DNA of 64,000 nucleotides, from positions 63,531,650 through 63,595,649 of the forward strand of contig CM038469.1 in the NCBI GenBank assembly GCA_021464415.1, written 5' to 3'. Below are positions 50,901 through 61,941 of the stretch, one piece after another; position 1 is the stretch's first letter; every line of letters begins with the position of its first letter. Both the position numbers and the translations under genes were made by a program. The stretch is from Lonicera japonica. Lineage: Eukaryota; Streptophyta; Magnoliopsida; Dipsacales; Caprifoliaceae. A model generated the notes under the pieces. It was not told the DNA's origin, did not search any database, and saw only the letters and a program-made list of their open reading frames with translations.

Positions 50901-52017
50901 GAATGGTAATACTGTGGCAATACCAATATTTTGGTACATTATACTATCGGTAATGATTTTGAGTACTACTACCGTGCCAAAAAAGTCTGGTACGATACCA
51001 AATTTTGGTACATTTTAGCAATGGTACAATATGATACAGTTTATTTGGTACAATTTTTTACCCCTAATTTTTACCTAAATGAGAGTGGTTTGGGTTCAAT
51101 CATTATAATGGTGGGTCTGTTTCTGCAGTTATTTAGGACATAACAATTAATGCGAGTTATTTGGCTTTTGGCATAATTAAATGTGAGATATCTTGGAGAC
51201 CTTGATTTTATTTTTTCCCAATACCATTAGTGGTAGTAAAAAAATAAACCTTGGACTGCAACAGCGCACTTTCAATTACATGTAGCTCCGCCGGTACAAA
51301 TATATGTTGAATCAACGTATTTTCAATCATTTACTAAATCCAAATGCCCCCTCTTGCTTAGAAAGGAATTTATCATCAAAAGCTTCAACTATATTAAAAA
51401 AAGGGACATGTCTCTTTATGGTATGATTCTTGGACATCTATTAATCCTTTGTGTTTAATGTGACAACCAACAATGTTAAGAAATGAGTAGCCACCAACTC
51501 GACTCTTACAAAAAGAAAAAAATGCTATATAGGGTATAATAAGTGAAACCCAAAAGAAAATATAACAAACTAAGAATCATAGGTGATAAGCAAAATAAAA
51601 ATTAGTAAATGCCATGAGAGATAACTAAAATTAAGCGAGTATAGAAAAGATTGGACAAGAACTCATAAATTTCTCCTGAAGTTATGTCGGAAGTACTATA
51701 AACATTAGTTCATTTCTATGTGAAGGTTATGTAGGGGCAGCTGTAGCTGACATGTCAATGTGTCAGTTTCATGTCGGGTTGTAATAAGTTCATGTAAATT
51801 TTGCCACCACTCGAACATGACCCAATAAACTATCTGATGAATTTTCTGTATTTGAAAACAACTCTTTTTGTTATCGTGTAACACAACACGACTCGATAGT
51901 ACCTGTTAAGGAGATAATTTAAAAAAAAAATTATATATATATATATATATATTTTTTTTTTCAACATAATAAGATGAGCAAATAACTAAAATTATTAAAA
52001 AGTAGGGATAAACATCT
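47949..52017. other. Intergenic, repeat remnants, no gene seen
   Basis: It includes a remnant ending CTGTTGGAGATACTCTTAG (around 49135-49155) that resembles the 54628-55018 MITE end. It also has a 15-nt G run (50017-50031), a GGTATGGTAC-type low-complexity block (about 50850-51065), and an ACCCGA/CGGGTT-type repeat remnant (about 51770-51910). The remnant has a similar counterpart at 52990-53160, beyond MITE copy B. The longest frames (near 50570) have no family resemblance. Confidence 0.5.
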
Positions 52018-52889
52018 ATAAGGACATTTTTCATAATATTAATTTATTTTAAGAAAAATAATAAATGTTGATGGACAAATATACTCATAATTAGTTCAAG
52101 TTAATATTAAAAGTAACAATTCTCTCTCTCTCCAATTCCCATTTCTTTTCTCTTTTCTCTCTCTAAAATCAACAAACTAACCTCAGCTCCCACCAAGCTT
52201 TGACCAACGATCTCACCTCCTCCTCCACCACCACCATCACTTGACTCTCCAATCGTATCGCCGAGAGGAACACCGTTCTCATCATCTTCTTTTTTTATGC
52301 AGAGACAATCATAAAACAGATATAACTTTTGATTGAACCGTTGGATTTAGCTAATTTTCGGATATGTTGTTCATAAGACAAAGTTACTATATTATTGCGT
52401 AAATCAAGACGATCAGAGGTCGTTTTACTATTGAAATCGACCAATTTTGATAGCCCAATAGGATATTGAAAAAAATAAATTTGATCGTAACTTTTTTTTT
52501 TACGAACCCTACGTTGATCCATATATATATATACACATATATAAATAGAGTGGATGTTGATCTCATCAATTTTGTTATTCTATGTTTTGTAATGGTGCTA
52601 AAACCATTTTAGCACATTCTCGTTGTTGTCCAAGTGGTGCTAAATGCATTTAGCCTTTTGGTTGTAGTGCTAAATGCATTTAGTACTTTTTGATTGTTAT
52701 CCAGATAGTGATAAATGCATTTAGCACATTTGGTTGTTATCCAGGTGGTGCTAAACGCATTTAGCACCTTCTGGTTGTGCTGCTAAATGCATTTAGCACC
52801 TTCTGGTTGCTGTTAGTATCATAATGAGACGTGAGATGTTATAAGGAAGGGGTATTGATGTCTTTTTTGTACAGTATCATTAATTTACA
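52018..52889 (-). mobile_element. Palindrome-array MITE, copy B (inverted)
   Basis: It reads as the reverse complement of copy A. Its left end AAGGACATTTTTCATAATATTAATTTATTTTAAG matches the right end of copy A, and its right end (TCTTTTTTGTACAGTATCATTAATTTACA) matches the left end. It is smaller because its palindrome array is shorter, and its central purine/pyrimidine segment differs. It splits an ACCCGA/CGGGTT-type repeat, so it is younger than that repeat. Confidence 0.75.
52590..52810. repeat. Short array of the 22-bp palindrome in copy B
   Basis: About six copies of GGTGCTAAATGCATTTAGCACC, several degenerate, are spaced about 35-45 bp with CTTCTGGTTGT-type spacers. It is the same motif as 81-645 but without the 104-bp higher-order unit. 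Confidence 0.9.
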
Positions 52890-53184
52890 TGTCTAATTTT
52901 TATGTGTTCTTTTTAATTATATTATTATTAGAATGAGCCATTATACCCAATTGCCCCATTAAAATAAGTAAATAAACATTAGTTTTATTAAAAAAATAAA
53001 TTATAATTAACGGGGCTAACGGGTGACCCGAATTTGTTAAGGGTAAACTCGTAAACAATCCATTATCATTTCGTGTCAAACGGGTTAACCCGATAATACT
53101 CCAAATTCGTTAAGAGTCCACCCATTAACTTATAACTTTGTGTCGATAAATATCGTGTTATCGTACACCGTATGATTTTGCTAG

Positions 53185-53256
53185 GTCTATGTAGCTCAGT
53201 GGATAGAGCGTTTGTTTTCGAAGCGGAAAGTCGTAGATTCGACCCCTATCGGACGT
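53185..53256 (+). tRNA. tRNA-Arg(UCG)-like sequence, degenerate
   Basis: The D arm GCTC-AGTGGATA-GAGC is perfect. The anticodon loop TTTCGAA gives UCG (53218-53220) on a stem that needs wobble pairs. The T arm GTAGA-TTCGACC-CCTAT has one mismatch. The acceptor stem GTCTATG/CGGACGT pairs poorly and no CCA is encoded. Internal A-box (TAGCTCAGTGG) and B-box (GATTCGACCCC) are present. The pattern is closer to bacterial or organellar tRNA-Arg than to the usual nuclear plant tRNA-Arg, so an organelle-derived insert is possible. Probably a pseudogene. Confidence 0.5.
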
Positions 53257-54072
53257 GTATCACATCTGGAATTTTGGCTGAGTTTTATTGGAAGATGTCT
53301 GACCAAGAAAGGAAAAAAAATCACATTTGTTTGGACAATAAGGGAACCCGATTAAGAAAGTCGATCCAATTTGATTCATCAATTGAATTCCAAATCCAAA
53401 ATATGGTTGCTCTCATAAACTGTTTCCTCAATACTAGACGCATATTCAAAATTATTGTACTTCATTTTCAAAAACTAATGCAAAGGGTTAGTGGTAGAGA
53501 GCAATTCTTTGGGTGCTTAGCAAATCACCATTTCAAAATAAGAAATTGAATTATTACTTAAATTGGATGGAATCTCATTGAAAATTACCACTTCGAAACC
53601 AACAAAACCTAGTTCATAACGTTACTACTATAAATTATTGAAAAAAATGATTACATTATTATTCTTGACAGTTCATGGTTATAAACACTATATGCGTCCC
53701 CAAAAATCTTTTTTAGTGAAACTATGTTAGGGTTATTGTCAATTTTAGTGCACTACAATACAAAACATTTCGTTAGTCTTAAAATAAAATTTACTTTTAT
53801 TGTTCCCACATGCATTCCCATCCCATCCCAAATCATTATTATTACTTTCTTATTTTTAATACAAACAATGGATAAATTCAAATGGCTCGCAGAAAGGAGG
53901 CAAAGGGTTAAGGCACAAACCTGCGTGCCCTAAATGATATATTTATATGTTCAACTACTTAAGCTTAAGACTATATCTAAAAGTTTGTTGTTTTTCTTAA
54001 GGATGTCTCTGATTTAGAGTCCAATTCCTTTTTTAGAACATAATCAGTCACCAAAGTATAACCGTTAATCTA
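53257..54072. other. Intergenic, no gene seen
   Basis: A 125-codon frame from 53172 runs through the tRNA-like sequence and is not a credible protein. The sequence just after the tRNA-like segment is less AT-rich than its surroundings and could belong to the same inserted piece. Confidence 0.45.
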
Positions 54073-54160
54073 TCTATATCTATACTATATATAAAAGTAT
54101 GAATAACTTAAGTGTTTTTTCTCTTTTTTGTAAAGACAAATATACCCCTTGATTTTAAAC

Positions 54161-55045
54161 AAAATATTTTAAGTTTTACATTAAATATAACAGTATAACT
54201 CCATATATTTTTATAATAGTATTAGTATTCCAAATAAATTCAAATTCTACTCTATTTTGCTAAAATAATTAAACAAATATTTTAAACTAGATTTACATTA
54301 AATAAAACAGTATAAGACTATAAGTGTATAACTCCATATGTTTTTATATTAGTATTAGTATTCCAACTAAATTTAAACTCTACTTTATTTGGCTAAAATA
54401 ATTAAACAAGTTAGAATTTGTGATTTTAAATAAAACATTTAAGATTTACATTAAATAAAACAATATAACTCTATATATGTTTATATTAGTATTAGTATTC
54501 CAAATAAATTCAACCTCTACTCTATTTTGCTAAAATAATTAAATAAATATTTTAAGCTAGATTTACATTAAATAAAATAGTATAAGACTGTAAGTGTATA
54601 ACTCCATATATTTTTATATTAGCATTAGAGCATCTCCAACCATAGTGTATAATTTTGGTTTGTGTAAAATTTACACATTTTGTAAAAGAAGAGTCTCCAG
54701 CAATCCTTTAAGAAACTTTGACACGATTTGGGTAAAAAGGTTGTGTAAATTACAAACCCAATTTACACAACCACGTCAGATAATCTCGCATCTATTTTAT
54801 CATGATATATCTAGAAATAAATGAATTTGAAAAGTAAAGGAAATGAATAAATATAGGATAAGTTTCACTTGTGCGTATTTAATTGGTAGTTTAGTATTTA
54901 CACAAAAGTATAAAACAAACTGTTGGAGTACAAAACAAATTATTTTTTATTTTTGTGTAAATCTCACTTAGACACGTAGGATTTACACAAAATATATACA
55001 AAACAATTGGAGATGCTCTTAGTATTCCAAATAAATTTAAATCAA
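54161..55045. repeat. Tandem repeat inside the short Helitron
   Basis: Four units of roughly 110-160 bp begin near 54161, 54274, 54433 and 54544. They share TTTACATTAAATAAAACAGTATAA, TAACTCCATAT.TTTTATATTAGTATTAGTATTCCAAATAAATTCAA-type sequence and CTACT(C/T)TATTT(T/G)GCTAAAATAATTAAA. The last unit is split by the MITE at 54628. Confidence 0.85.
54628..55018. mobile_element. Tourist/PIF-Harbinger-like MITE (391 bp)
   Basis: Ends are GAGCATCTCCAACC and TTGGAGATGCTC, flanked by TTA on both sides (54625-54627 and 55019-55021). The empty site is visible in the neighbouring tandem-repeat unit (TTAGTATTAGTATTCC at 54486-54501), where the insertion and one TTA are absent. The interior is rich in TGTGTAAAATTTACACA-like inverted motifs. 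Confidence 0.88.
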
Positions 55046-55423
55046 ATGAATTTTACACAATTTTACACTTGATACTATGCTTTGTTTATTTGTTATTAAT
55101 TTACTTCATACTAATTATTCAATTCTTAATATGTACATATTTATTAATGGATTTAATAACATCTATCAAGCATTAAAATCACGTGCAACGCACGTGCACA
55201 AAAACTAGCCTCATAAAAGTTAAACTTGACTCTTAATTTGCGAGAGTATTAATTTAATGTTTCGTTCTCGAACTAGTTATAAATCAATGTGGGGTGGGGC
55301 TCAGTGCATTAACAAAATCTTTCCTGAATTTCTATTACGTCATATAGAGTATATCCGAGGTCAAAAAACATGTCCAAAGTGATGTTTGGCATTGCCAGTC
55401 TAGGACAGATACGCAAGTACACA

Positions 55424-55470
55424 AGAAGAAGAAGAAGAAGAAGAAGAAGAAGAACAACAACAACAACAAC
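55424..55470. repeat. (GAA)n(CAA)n compound microsatellite
   Basis: About ten GAA units followed by six CAA units, just downstream of the 3' end of the minus-strand gene. Confidence 0.9.
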
Positions 55471-55529
55471 AATAGTCTAAATTTCGGTCAGAAATCCGCC
55501 GAAAAGGTCCAACTATATATGAAAAACCT

Positions 55530-58500
55530 CTACTCATCAAAGGTGCTCATGAATCCACCAAGAAAGCCTGCTCCATTACAATCGCCGCACAAAATCTCTC
55601 TCTTACCCCTGCAAAAAATGGCAAACAAGTTCACAGATTTCAAATGGAATCAAAGATTTATGGGCCCTCTCGTCTTTTTAACCTCTGAATGGATCTTAGA
55701 TAATTAATGCTTAATGGAACCTCTGAAAAGCGCGCCTGATTTATTCAGCTTTGAATGCTGAATATACATGGCATTTTAAAGTTTGTCCTCAGTATTATGA
55801 TATACATCAACACCTAACTACTAAGAAGATCACGCATACTTGTCTCTTACTGCTAAATATGGAATTTTAATCATAAGGGGCGGGGACATCATTTCTACCT
55901 CTTAGTGCTGAATAGGCTTCAATTCAGTATTAATAAGTAAAAACATATACTTTTAACAAATAGGCAAATAGCACAATTTTCGTGAAAGTTGAATTTTATA
56001 CTCAATCTGATCTGATATACTCTTAACTATGAGTATGCTCAATTTTCATCTACATAAGTCTCTACGCATGATTTATCTATGGTTATCAGCAATAACGGGG
56101 ATACAAGAGCGGTGATACTATTCAGACGCTTAGCTTGACAAGCAAAAACAATGTGCACAAATATACTATACCTGCAAAGCCAACATAGGCCACCGGCTTT
56201 AAACTGTCCATTGAAGTGATCTACAGAGTTTACTCCATCTCCTTTGCACTGTGAACAAACTATAGCACCTGGTAGTTTAGAAAAAAAAAAAATTTGTTTA
56301 GAATAAAACTTGTTTCCTATCGCGAGGTTTTGATAGGTTGATTATGTTCTAAGAAGTAGCAGTGGACTCTTAATCTGGACATCCCAAAAGGGAAAACTGG
56401 ACTCCTAATCTGGGACAGAGGGAGTAGCAAATAGCTACATACATCATGTATAAGCACACATCAACTTTTGTCTTAAACATCATTTTGTCATCCCAGCAAG
56501 ATGCTCAAGGAAACACAAAATATAAGGGAGAAAAAGAAGCTAGTTAGAAGTCATCTTTTAACTTACCATTTCCATCGCACTGAGCACAAACTATGCTATT
56601 TGGTTTGTTCTTTTCACCACTGTTTATAGCCTGAAAGAAACAAAGATTACAGTCAATAGCAAACCAGAGTATAGAAAAGACAGAATATAAAAATAAGGGA
56701 AAAAAAAAAAGAAGTTAAATCCAAAACACAATTTCAGAACAATTCAAACAATATAGTTTGAGCATCCAAGGCAAACCAATTGGCAAAATGTAGCCTCAAA
56801 TGCTATATATATCATATAGCATTTGAGGATTTCCCCTGCCAATGTAGTTTTTGTTCCAAGAACCACATCACGAATCATTATTAGACCACACATATCCTTT
56901 ACAAGTTGACCAAAATTAAACAACTCGGGATGTCTCAACCAATGCTGCATCAGAACTCCTCCAAAAATATTCCATTTCTAACTCCATCCCTTTCTCCCTC
57001 ACCCATCATAAAATTATATCATACATGAAAAAGTGCATTTCATTTTTCTAACAATAAATCACCATATAAAATGATTCATTGCAAGTTTTTTTTATCAAAA
57101 CCAAAAAACTCCTATGATATCGCCACATGCAGCAACCATAACCACCCAAAAGCACCCGGCTGATGATTTATTATCCATCACTATGCTCAATTCCCATTTC
57201 AGTTCCTGGTAGTCAAAATCATATCCTCATTGCTACTTCTACACCTGTAGAGGGACCCTTCTCACTACCTCCTTCCCCTGGTCTACTGGTCAAGAGGCAG
57301 TTATCATCATGGTTATACCCACTTGGCTTATAGTCTAGGAGGCAGCTACCCAAGTTGTACTAAGTTGAGCAGTACTTGGTCACACATCGACCCCTCTCAG
57401 GAATTTGAAAGCTTGGAGGATTGGATACAGGGTCTGTTAGGTGAGTTGTCACCTAACCGCCTCGGGAAAGAGTAGACACCAAACTTAGTCGGACAAAGAT
57501 CCAAAACCATATCCAAACAACACCCAACCTATGAGGCATTTGGAATAGAGTTGGGCTCTTTTCCATTTTAGGAAAAAGCTCATTATTGCGGCATTACATG
57601 TTTACCCTTTTTGGAAAAAAGTGGAATCCACTTAAATACCTACCATCCTAATCATTTGAGACATTCTATTACATTCCATATTCCTCTCAACACACAATTC
57701 CAAAGAAACATTCTCTCTCTCTCTCTCTCTCTCATATTCACTGCTCCGGCATCTTGCCCAGGCAATAACCCCCTTGGCTAGTTCTCTACCCTTCCGTCCA
57801 CCTGGTGTGCTGCTCTCTCCTTCTCTCCTCAAGGTGCTTGTCTTCTAACTTCAACCCTCTGTCCCTCTCTCAAATTCCTTCGGTTATCGTGATTGACTCC
57901 ACGCGGGTTGTGCCTCATCTATCCCTACCCTCACACACTACCTTCTTACACCACCAATCATGTCATTATCCGTGGATTCCTCTCCAATTTCCAGAAATAG
58001 AACATTTACATCTGATATATAATGTATAAATGAGAAGTGGACTTTTAAATATCTAAGGAGCCCCAGTTCCCCATCATTTGTAGAAAAAGAAAGCATTTAG
58101 CCGCACTGTCAGACCTGTAAGTCTGTTCAAGTTCTGGACATGATTTACCCCTTGTGATTTTTATTGTATATATGGTATATTTGCTTGATTGAAACAATCA
58201 GGTAAACCAGATGCAATCAAGTAAATTCTCGATCCTTGCCTTCTTTAAGTGCAGACGTTGTTTATATATATCTTGTATTCTTGGTACTTGCACTTACATC
58301 ATTGTTTCTTTTCTTTACAGTTTTCTCTCTCGTTGAAGTCAGAAGAAAATGACTAAAGTACTCAGTACAATTGGCAAATATTTTACCAGCAGATTCAAAA
58401 TAATCAATTAAAGCCCTAAGGACACGTGAAGCGAACTGTGGACAGAAAGAATAAGGTCTCGTGAAGTAAAATCCACCCTAAAGCATGGACAGAAGTCGTA

Positions 58501-60361
58501 TAAAGCATAAACTCATTTCAGCTCTCTGCTGAAAAACTTGAAGCACTGGTAAGCAAGCTCTTATTTCTTCAGCAAAGCCTCACTACTTTTGCCAATCTAT
58601 ATATAAGATACACCATTGTGAACAAAATGAAAACATTAGCCCTTGTGAACCCATCAATACTTCCAAGTAATCCAACGGGAATGGACACAAGAAAGCTGTA
58701 AATTGCAAGGAGATCAGCCAAATCAACTTCAAATGGACAACCTCTCCTTGCGATGCTGGAAATTCCTGAGCCTAAATTATTTTAATGTTGTAGTAGGGGG
58801 TACCTAGCTAGAGACCATCGGTATATGCCTCTCAATATGGTTAGCATACTTCTCAGTATACTAGGAGCACCTCCTCGGATAGAGCAGGTTCCAGATGGCT
58901 CCTCTATCTACATATTAGTTTTAGGGAACAAGAACATATTGGCTTGGAGGCTTGAGCACAGGTCTTTGTCGACATCCCACCAGACCAACCACCTCGACTA
59001 GAAGAGAGACCACTCTTTTACCGACTTGAGCAGTCATTAATCACTCAAGTCCACCCCTTTATCCAAAAAGACATATTAATACCCAGTGTATTAAGTATTA
59101 ACTAATGGCATTTCACTAGTCAAATCAGTCCCCTAAGGCCTTCATTGTAAATACACGGCGTGGCCTTGTAACAAAATCAGAGAGATTTACAGGGAAAGAA
59201 ACCCATCTCCTAGCATCACCACTCTCTCACCAACTTTGGCAGATCTCTATCTCTCTCTCAAAAGATCTCTCCCACTTCCATTTCGGTTCATCCATACCTA
59301 TACATATGTCAAGTGACTATTGTGAACACATCCCTTCACTTCAAACACTTGTGCTTCCTGCTTCCTTTCTCTTCCCTAAGAGGTCCCGCTGCTCTCGTTC
59401 CTCTTCACCAATTCTCTTGTTCCTTGATTATTTGAGCAACACTTCCATGAAGTGGGTTACTACTACACCATTAATATACTGGAACACACTACCATCTTCC
59501 AAATGTTATAGGCATTTGATGTTTGGTCACCAAGAAAACTGCCCCAAACTACAACTTGAAACATTTTGTTTGGTTGGTTGCCATGAATGTGATGTTTAGT
59601 TGCTGTGAAAATTGCATTGCATTTGGCTTATTTCGGTTTTACATTGTGAAATTTTGTTACACTTTGTGTAGCATATGCATATACATATACGTCTCTGCTT
59701 GTATTGCACTTCTATATCTTAAATGTTTATGGATTGGTTATTACATATTTATTCTGGACTGGAGCATACATATTTCATCTGGTAATAGGTATATATATAT
59801 ATAGAGAGAGAGAGAGAGGGAGATCAGAAAGTATATTTTACATCAGCGAAAAATTCAAAAGGCAAATAAATAGTTTGACTAGTCAACTGGTCAAAATCAT
59901 TAAGAATGTGTGCCAGAGGTTAATATTCAGATATTTTGGGTTCTATTCTAACGCATATCCTTATTTTCAAAATAAAAGTCTACAAAAATAATTTATTGAA
60001 ATTAATTATCATATTCACTGAAACCTATGTTTGCAAACTATTTTTTGTCTGAAATTTGTTTTAATTACTTTGAAAAAAAAGTTCTGTTTGAGTAGCATTG
60101 TAGCCACTGACTTGGAAATTCTTGTAGACATTACTGACACATTATACGAAAGTTGTACCACAACCACCGTTCTAGACAAGAGTAAATCTATGTAGGCAGT
60201 TGTAATTTTCCACGATCACAAGTACTATCAGAAAAATAGGTGGTGAAAAACCACATGACATTGATGCCAACAGCGGTGGGTAAAGACCCAAGACCCGCAG
60301 CTAGTGTTCTAAACATCCCCGCCTATGCTCTAGGCAGTGGTCTGCGGTAGTCCGTCACCTC

Positions 60362-60418
<57 letters not shown>

Positions 60419-61311
60419 ACACACACAAGCACAAAACCCACAAAAAAAAAAAAAAACCACTCAACCCCTGTCCCCTCACAGCCCTAGGAACGTGTAGAGA
60501 TTTTGAGAACATTGCCAGCAATAAGGAACAGGGGGAACACGTGGGTAGAATTAGGGTCAGCATTTCTATAAAACCTACTGATTCTAAAGCAAATCATCAT
60601 AGCCAAATCACATCAATAAAGAGAACAAATTCCAAATTGGCTCAAGGCCATTAGGCATTATACCACACTCACCCAATTGCAAGTTCAAATTAAGTTGATA
60701 CACAGAAATTTACACATACAGGAATCTGATTTACTACTCACCTTGGACTCCAATGCTCGAACCTTGACAATTTTAGAGTTCCTAGTCACGTTGTTGATCC
60801 AAAGTACCTTTCTAGCATTACAATTGCTAATAAGAACCCCTACAAACCATCACACCAATTAATTACATCCAAAGATTTTTACAAACGAATCAAAAACACT
60901 AAAAAGTATAAACATATTAGAGTTGCAAATATGAAATTTGTAGTTAGACGGAGGAAAAAATTCAGCCCAGAAGTAGGTGAACTAAAAATTCAAAATTTTA
61001 ACAGCAGAAATGCATATTTACATCAATTTTTTAGTTCACCCACTTTTTATTGAATTTTTTATTTTTTTTTATAAAGTTTGGTGGAGTTTCTATAAATTTT
61101 TTTTTTTTAAACATTTACCTTTTTGCCCAAAGGTAAATTCTGTTAATTAGTTAAAAGTAGTACATGCATATTAATTGAAAAAAAGAAAATCTTACATACA
61201 TAGATAGAAGGGGTGGGGGTGGTTGAGGAAGAAGAATATATATATATATATACCTGGTTTGGTTTGGGGATTAAAGGAAACAAGAGGAGTAAAAGATACA
61301 CAGTTAGACAT
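55530..61311 (-). CDS. Plastid-targeted BSD2/DnaJ-type zinc-finger protein (5 exons)
   Basis: Minus-strand exons: 61311-61254, 60839-60742, 56630-56567, 56268-56172, 55608-55530 (396 nt, 131 aa plus stop). All introns are GT-AG with matching phases (1, 0, 1, 2). The N-terminus (MSNCVSFTPLVSF..., serine/asparagine- and base-rich, few acidic residues for about 50 residues) looks like a chloroplast transit peptide. Four CxxC(x)G motifs follow: CAQCDGNG, CSQCKGDG, CWLCRGK and CGDCNGAG. They are separated by the conserved VNSVDHFNGQFKAGGL and end in GGFMSTFDE. This is the DnaJ cysteine-rich (zinc-finger) domain without a J domain, as in BSD2-like plastid proteins; BSD2 itself assists Rubisco large-subunit assembly. 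Which paralogue this is cannot be said. The second intron is 4.1 kb. Confidence 0.9.
56631..60741. other. Intron 2 of the zinc-finger gene (4.1 kb)
   Basis: It holds a CT repeat (about 57713-57733), a block at 58785-59290 with the look of LTR U3/R/U5 sequence (TTGTAAATACACGGCGTGGCC, then CTCTC-rich sequence) but no paired ends, a TA/GA repeat (59790-59820) and the 55-nt C run. No nested gene was found. Confidence 0.7.
60364..60418. repeat. 55-nt poly(C) homopolymer
   Basis: Uninterrupted C from 60364 to 60418, followed by (AC)n and an A14 run. It lies inside an intron of a minus-strand gene, so the transcript would carry a 55-nt G run. Confidence 0.9.
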
Positions 61312-61345
61312 TTCTTTATAGAGAGAGAGAGAGATTGAGAGTAAA
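61312..61345 (-). promoter_or_regulatory. 5' untranslated region of the zinc-finger gene
   Basis: On the minus strand a CT dinucleotide run and TATAAAGAA lie directly before the ATG. A plausible TATA farther upstream was not fixed. Confidence 0.3.
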
Positions 61346-61724
61346 GTTGTTTGAGCAGTAATGAGAACGATGAGAGAGTATATTTATGAGAATAAAATGA
61401 TAGTGTGGTGGTTTCGCTGGTTTTTTTTTTTTTTTATTTCTGTGGGAGTTTTGAGGATATTGTTTGTTGGTGGTGGTAACGCACGACTAGATAAGGTCAA
61501 ATTACATAGAATGACCTCCAACTATTCACCAAATTTAAATTTAACCCTTAAAACTCATTTTGGAGTACATATATATATATACACGAGAACATTTGTCAAA
61601 TATCTTGAAAGAAATTTTTTTATCATGAAAATCATATTCACCCAATTTTATTAAAAAGTTCAAATAAGATGTAAGATAAAACCATTGGGGGTGGGTGGGG
61701 GATTTTTATTTAATTTGCTCATTT

Positions 61725-61878
61725 GAGGAGAGGGGTTGACCTAGTGGTAGGTAACATACACCCTTGTTTTGAGGTCAAAGGTTCAACTCATGGGGGTGGG
61801 TGGGGAGTTTTTCTTTGTTTATAGGATTAATGAAGAGAGTTAGAACCCCCTTAATTTAAAAAAAAAAAAAAAAAAACC
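61725..61878 (+). mobile_element. SINE, second copy of the 4888-5033 family
   Basis: GAGGAGAGGGGTTGACCTAGTGGTAGG (A box) and GGTCAAAGGTTCAACTCA (B box) match the first copy, as do TTTCTTTGTTTATAGGATTAA and the terminal AATTTAAAAAA tract. The flanking repeat AAAACCATTGG occurs after the A tract and again at about 61678. That leaves an extra 40 bp between the left repeat and the SINE start, which resembles the SINE's own interior. Confidence 0.7.
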
Positions 61879-61941
61879 ATTGGTATGTAAGTTTGGAACT
61901 TGGCATATATGAGAAATATTCTCATATATATATGTATATAT

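Larger units (their letters stand above)
54073..55208 (+). mobile_element. Non-autonomous Helitron
   Basis: It starts A^TCTATATCTATACTATATATAAAAG and ends with the hairpin CACGTGC-AAC-GCACGTG (55180-55196, 7-bp stem) followed by CACAAAAA and CTAG (55205-55208). This is the same end architecture as the large Helitron on the other strand, though with different hairpin sequence. The base after CTAG is C rather than the expected T, a small inconsistency. It has no ORF and holds a tandem repeat and an inserted MITE. Confidence 0.72.

Noticed and set aside
1..52889. One 52-kb composite transposon bounded by the inverted palindrome-array copies
   Set aside because: Each copy has both of its own ends, so they are two separate insertions of one family; the region between contains unrelated elements and a host gene.
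53172..53549. 125-codon frame over the tRNA-like sequence
   Set aside because: Its N-terminal part is the familiar artefact of translating a tRNA; no protein family resemblance follows.
58785..59290. Solo LTR in the zinc-finger gene intron
   Set aside because: Sequence texture resembles an LTR, but no TG...CA ends or target duplication could be fixed.
60337..60654. Proline-rich 105-codon frame
   Set aside because: It is only the translation of the poly(C) run, inside an intron of the opposite-strand gene.
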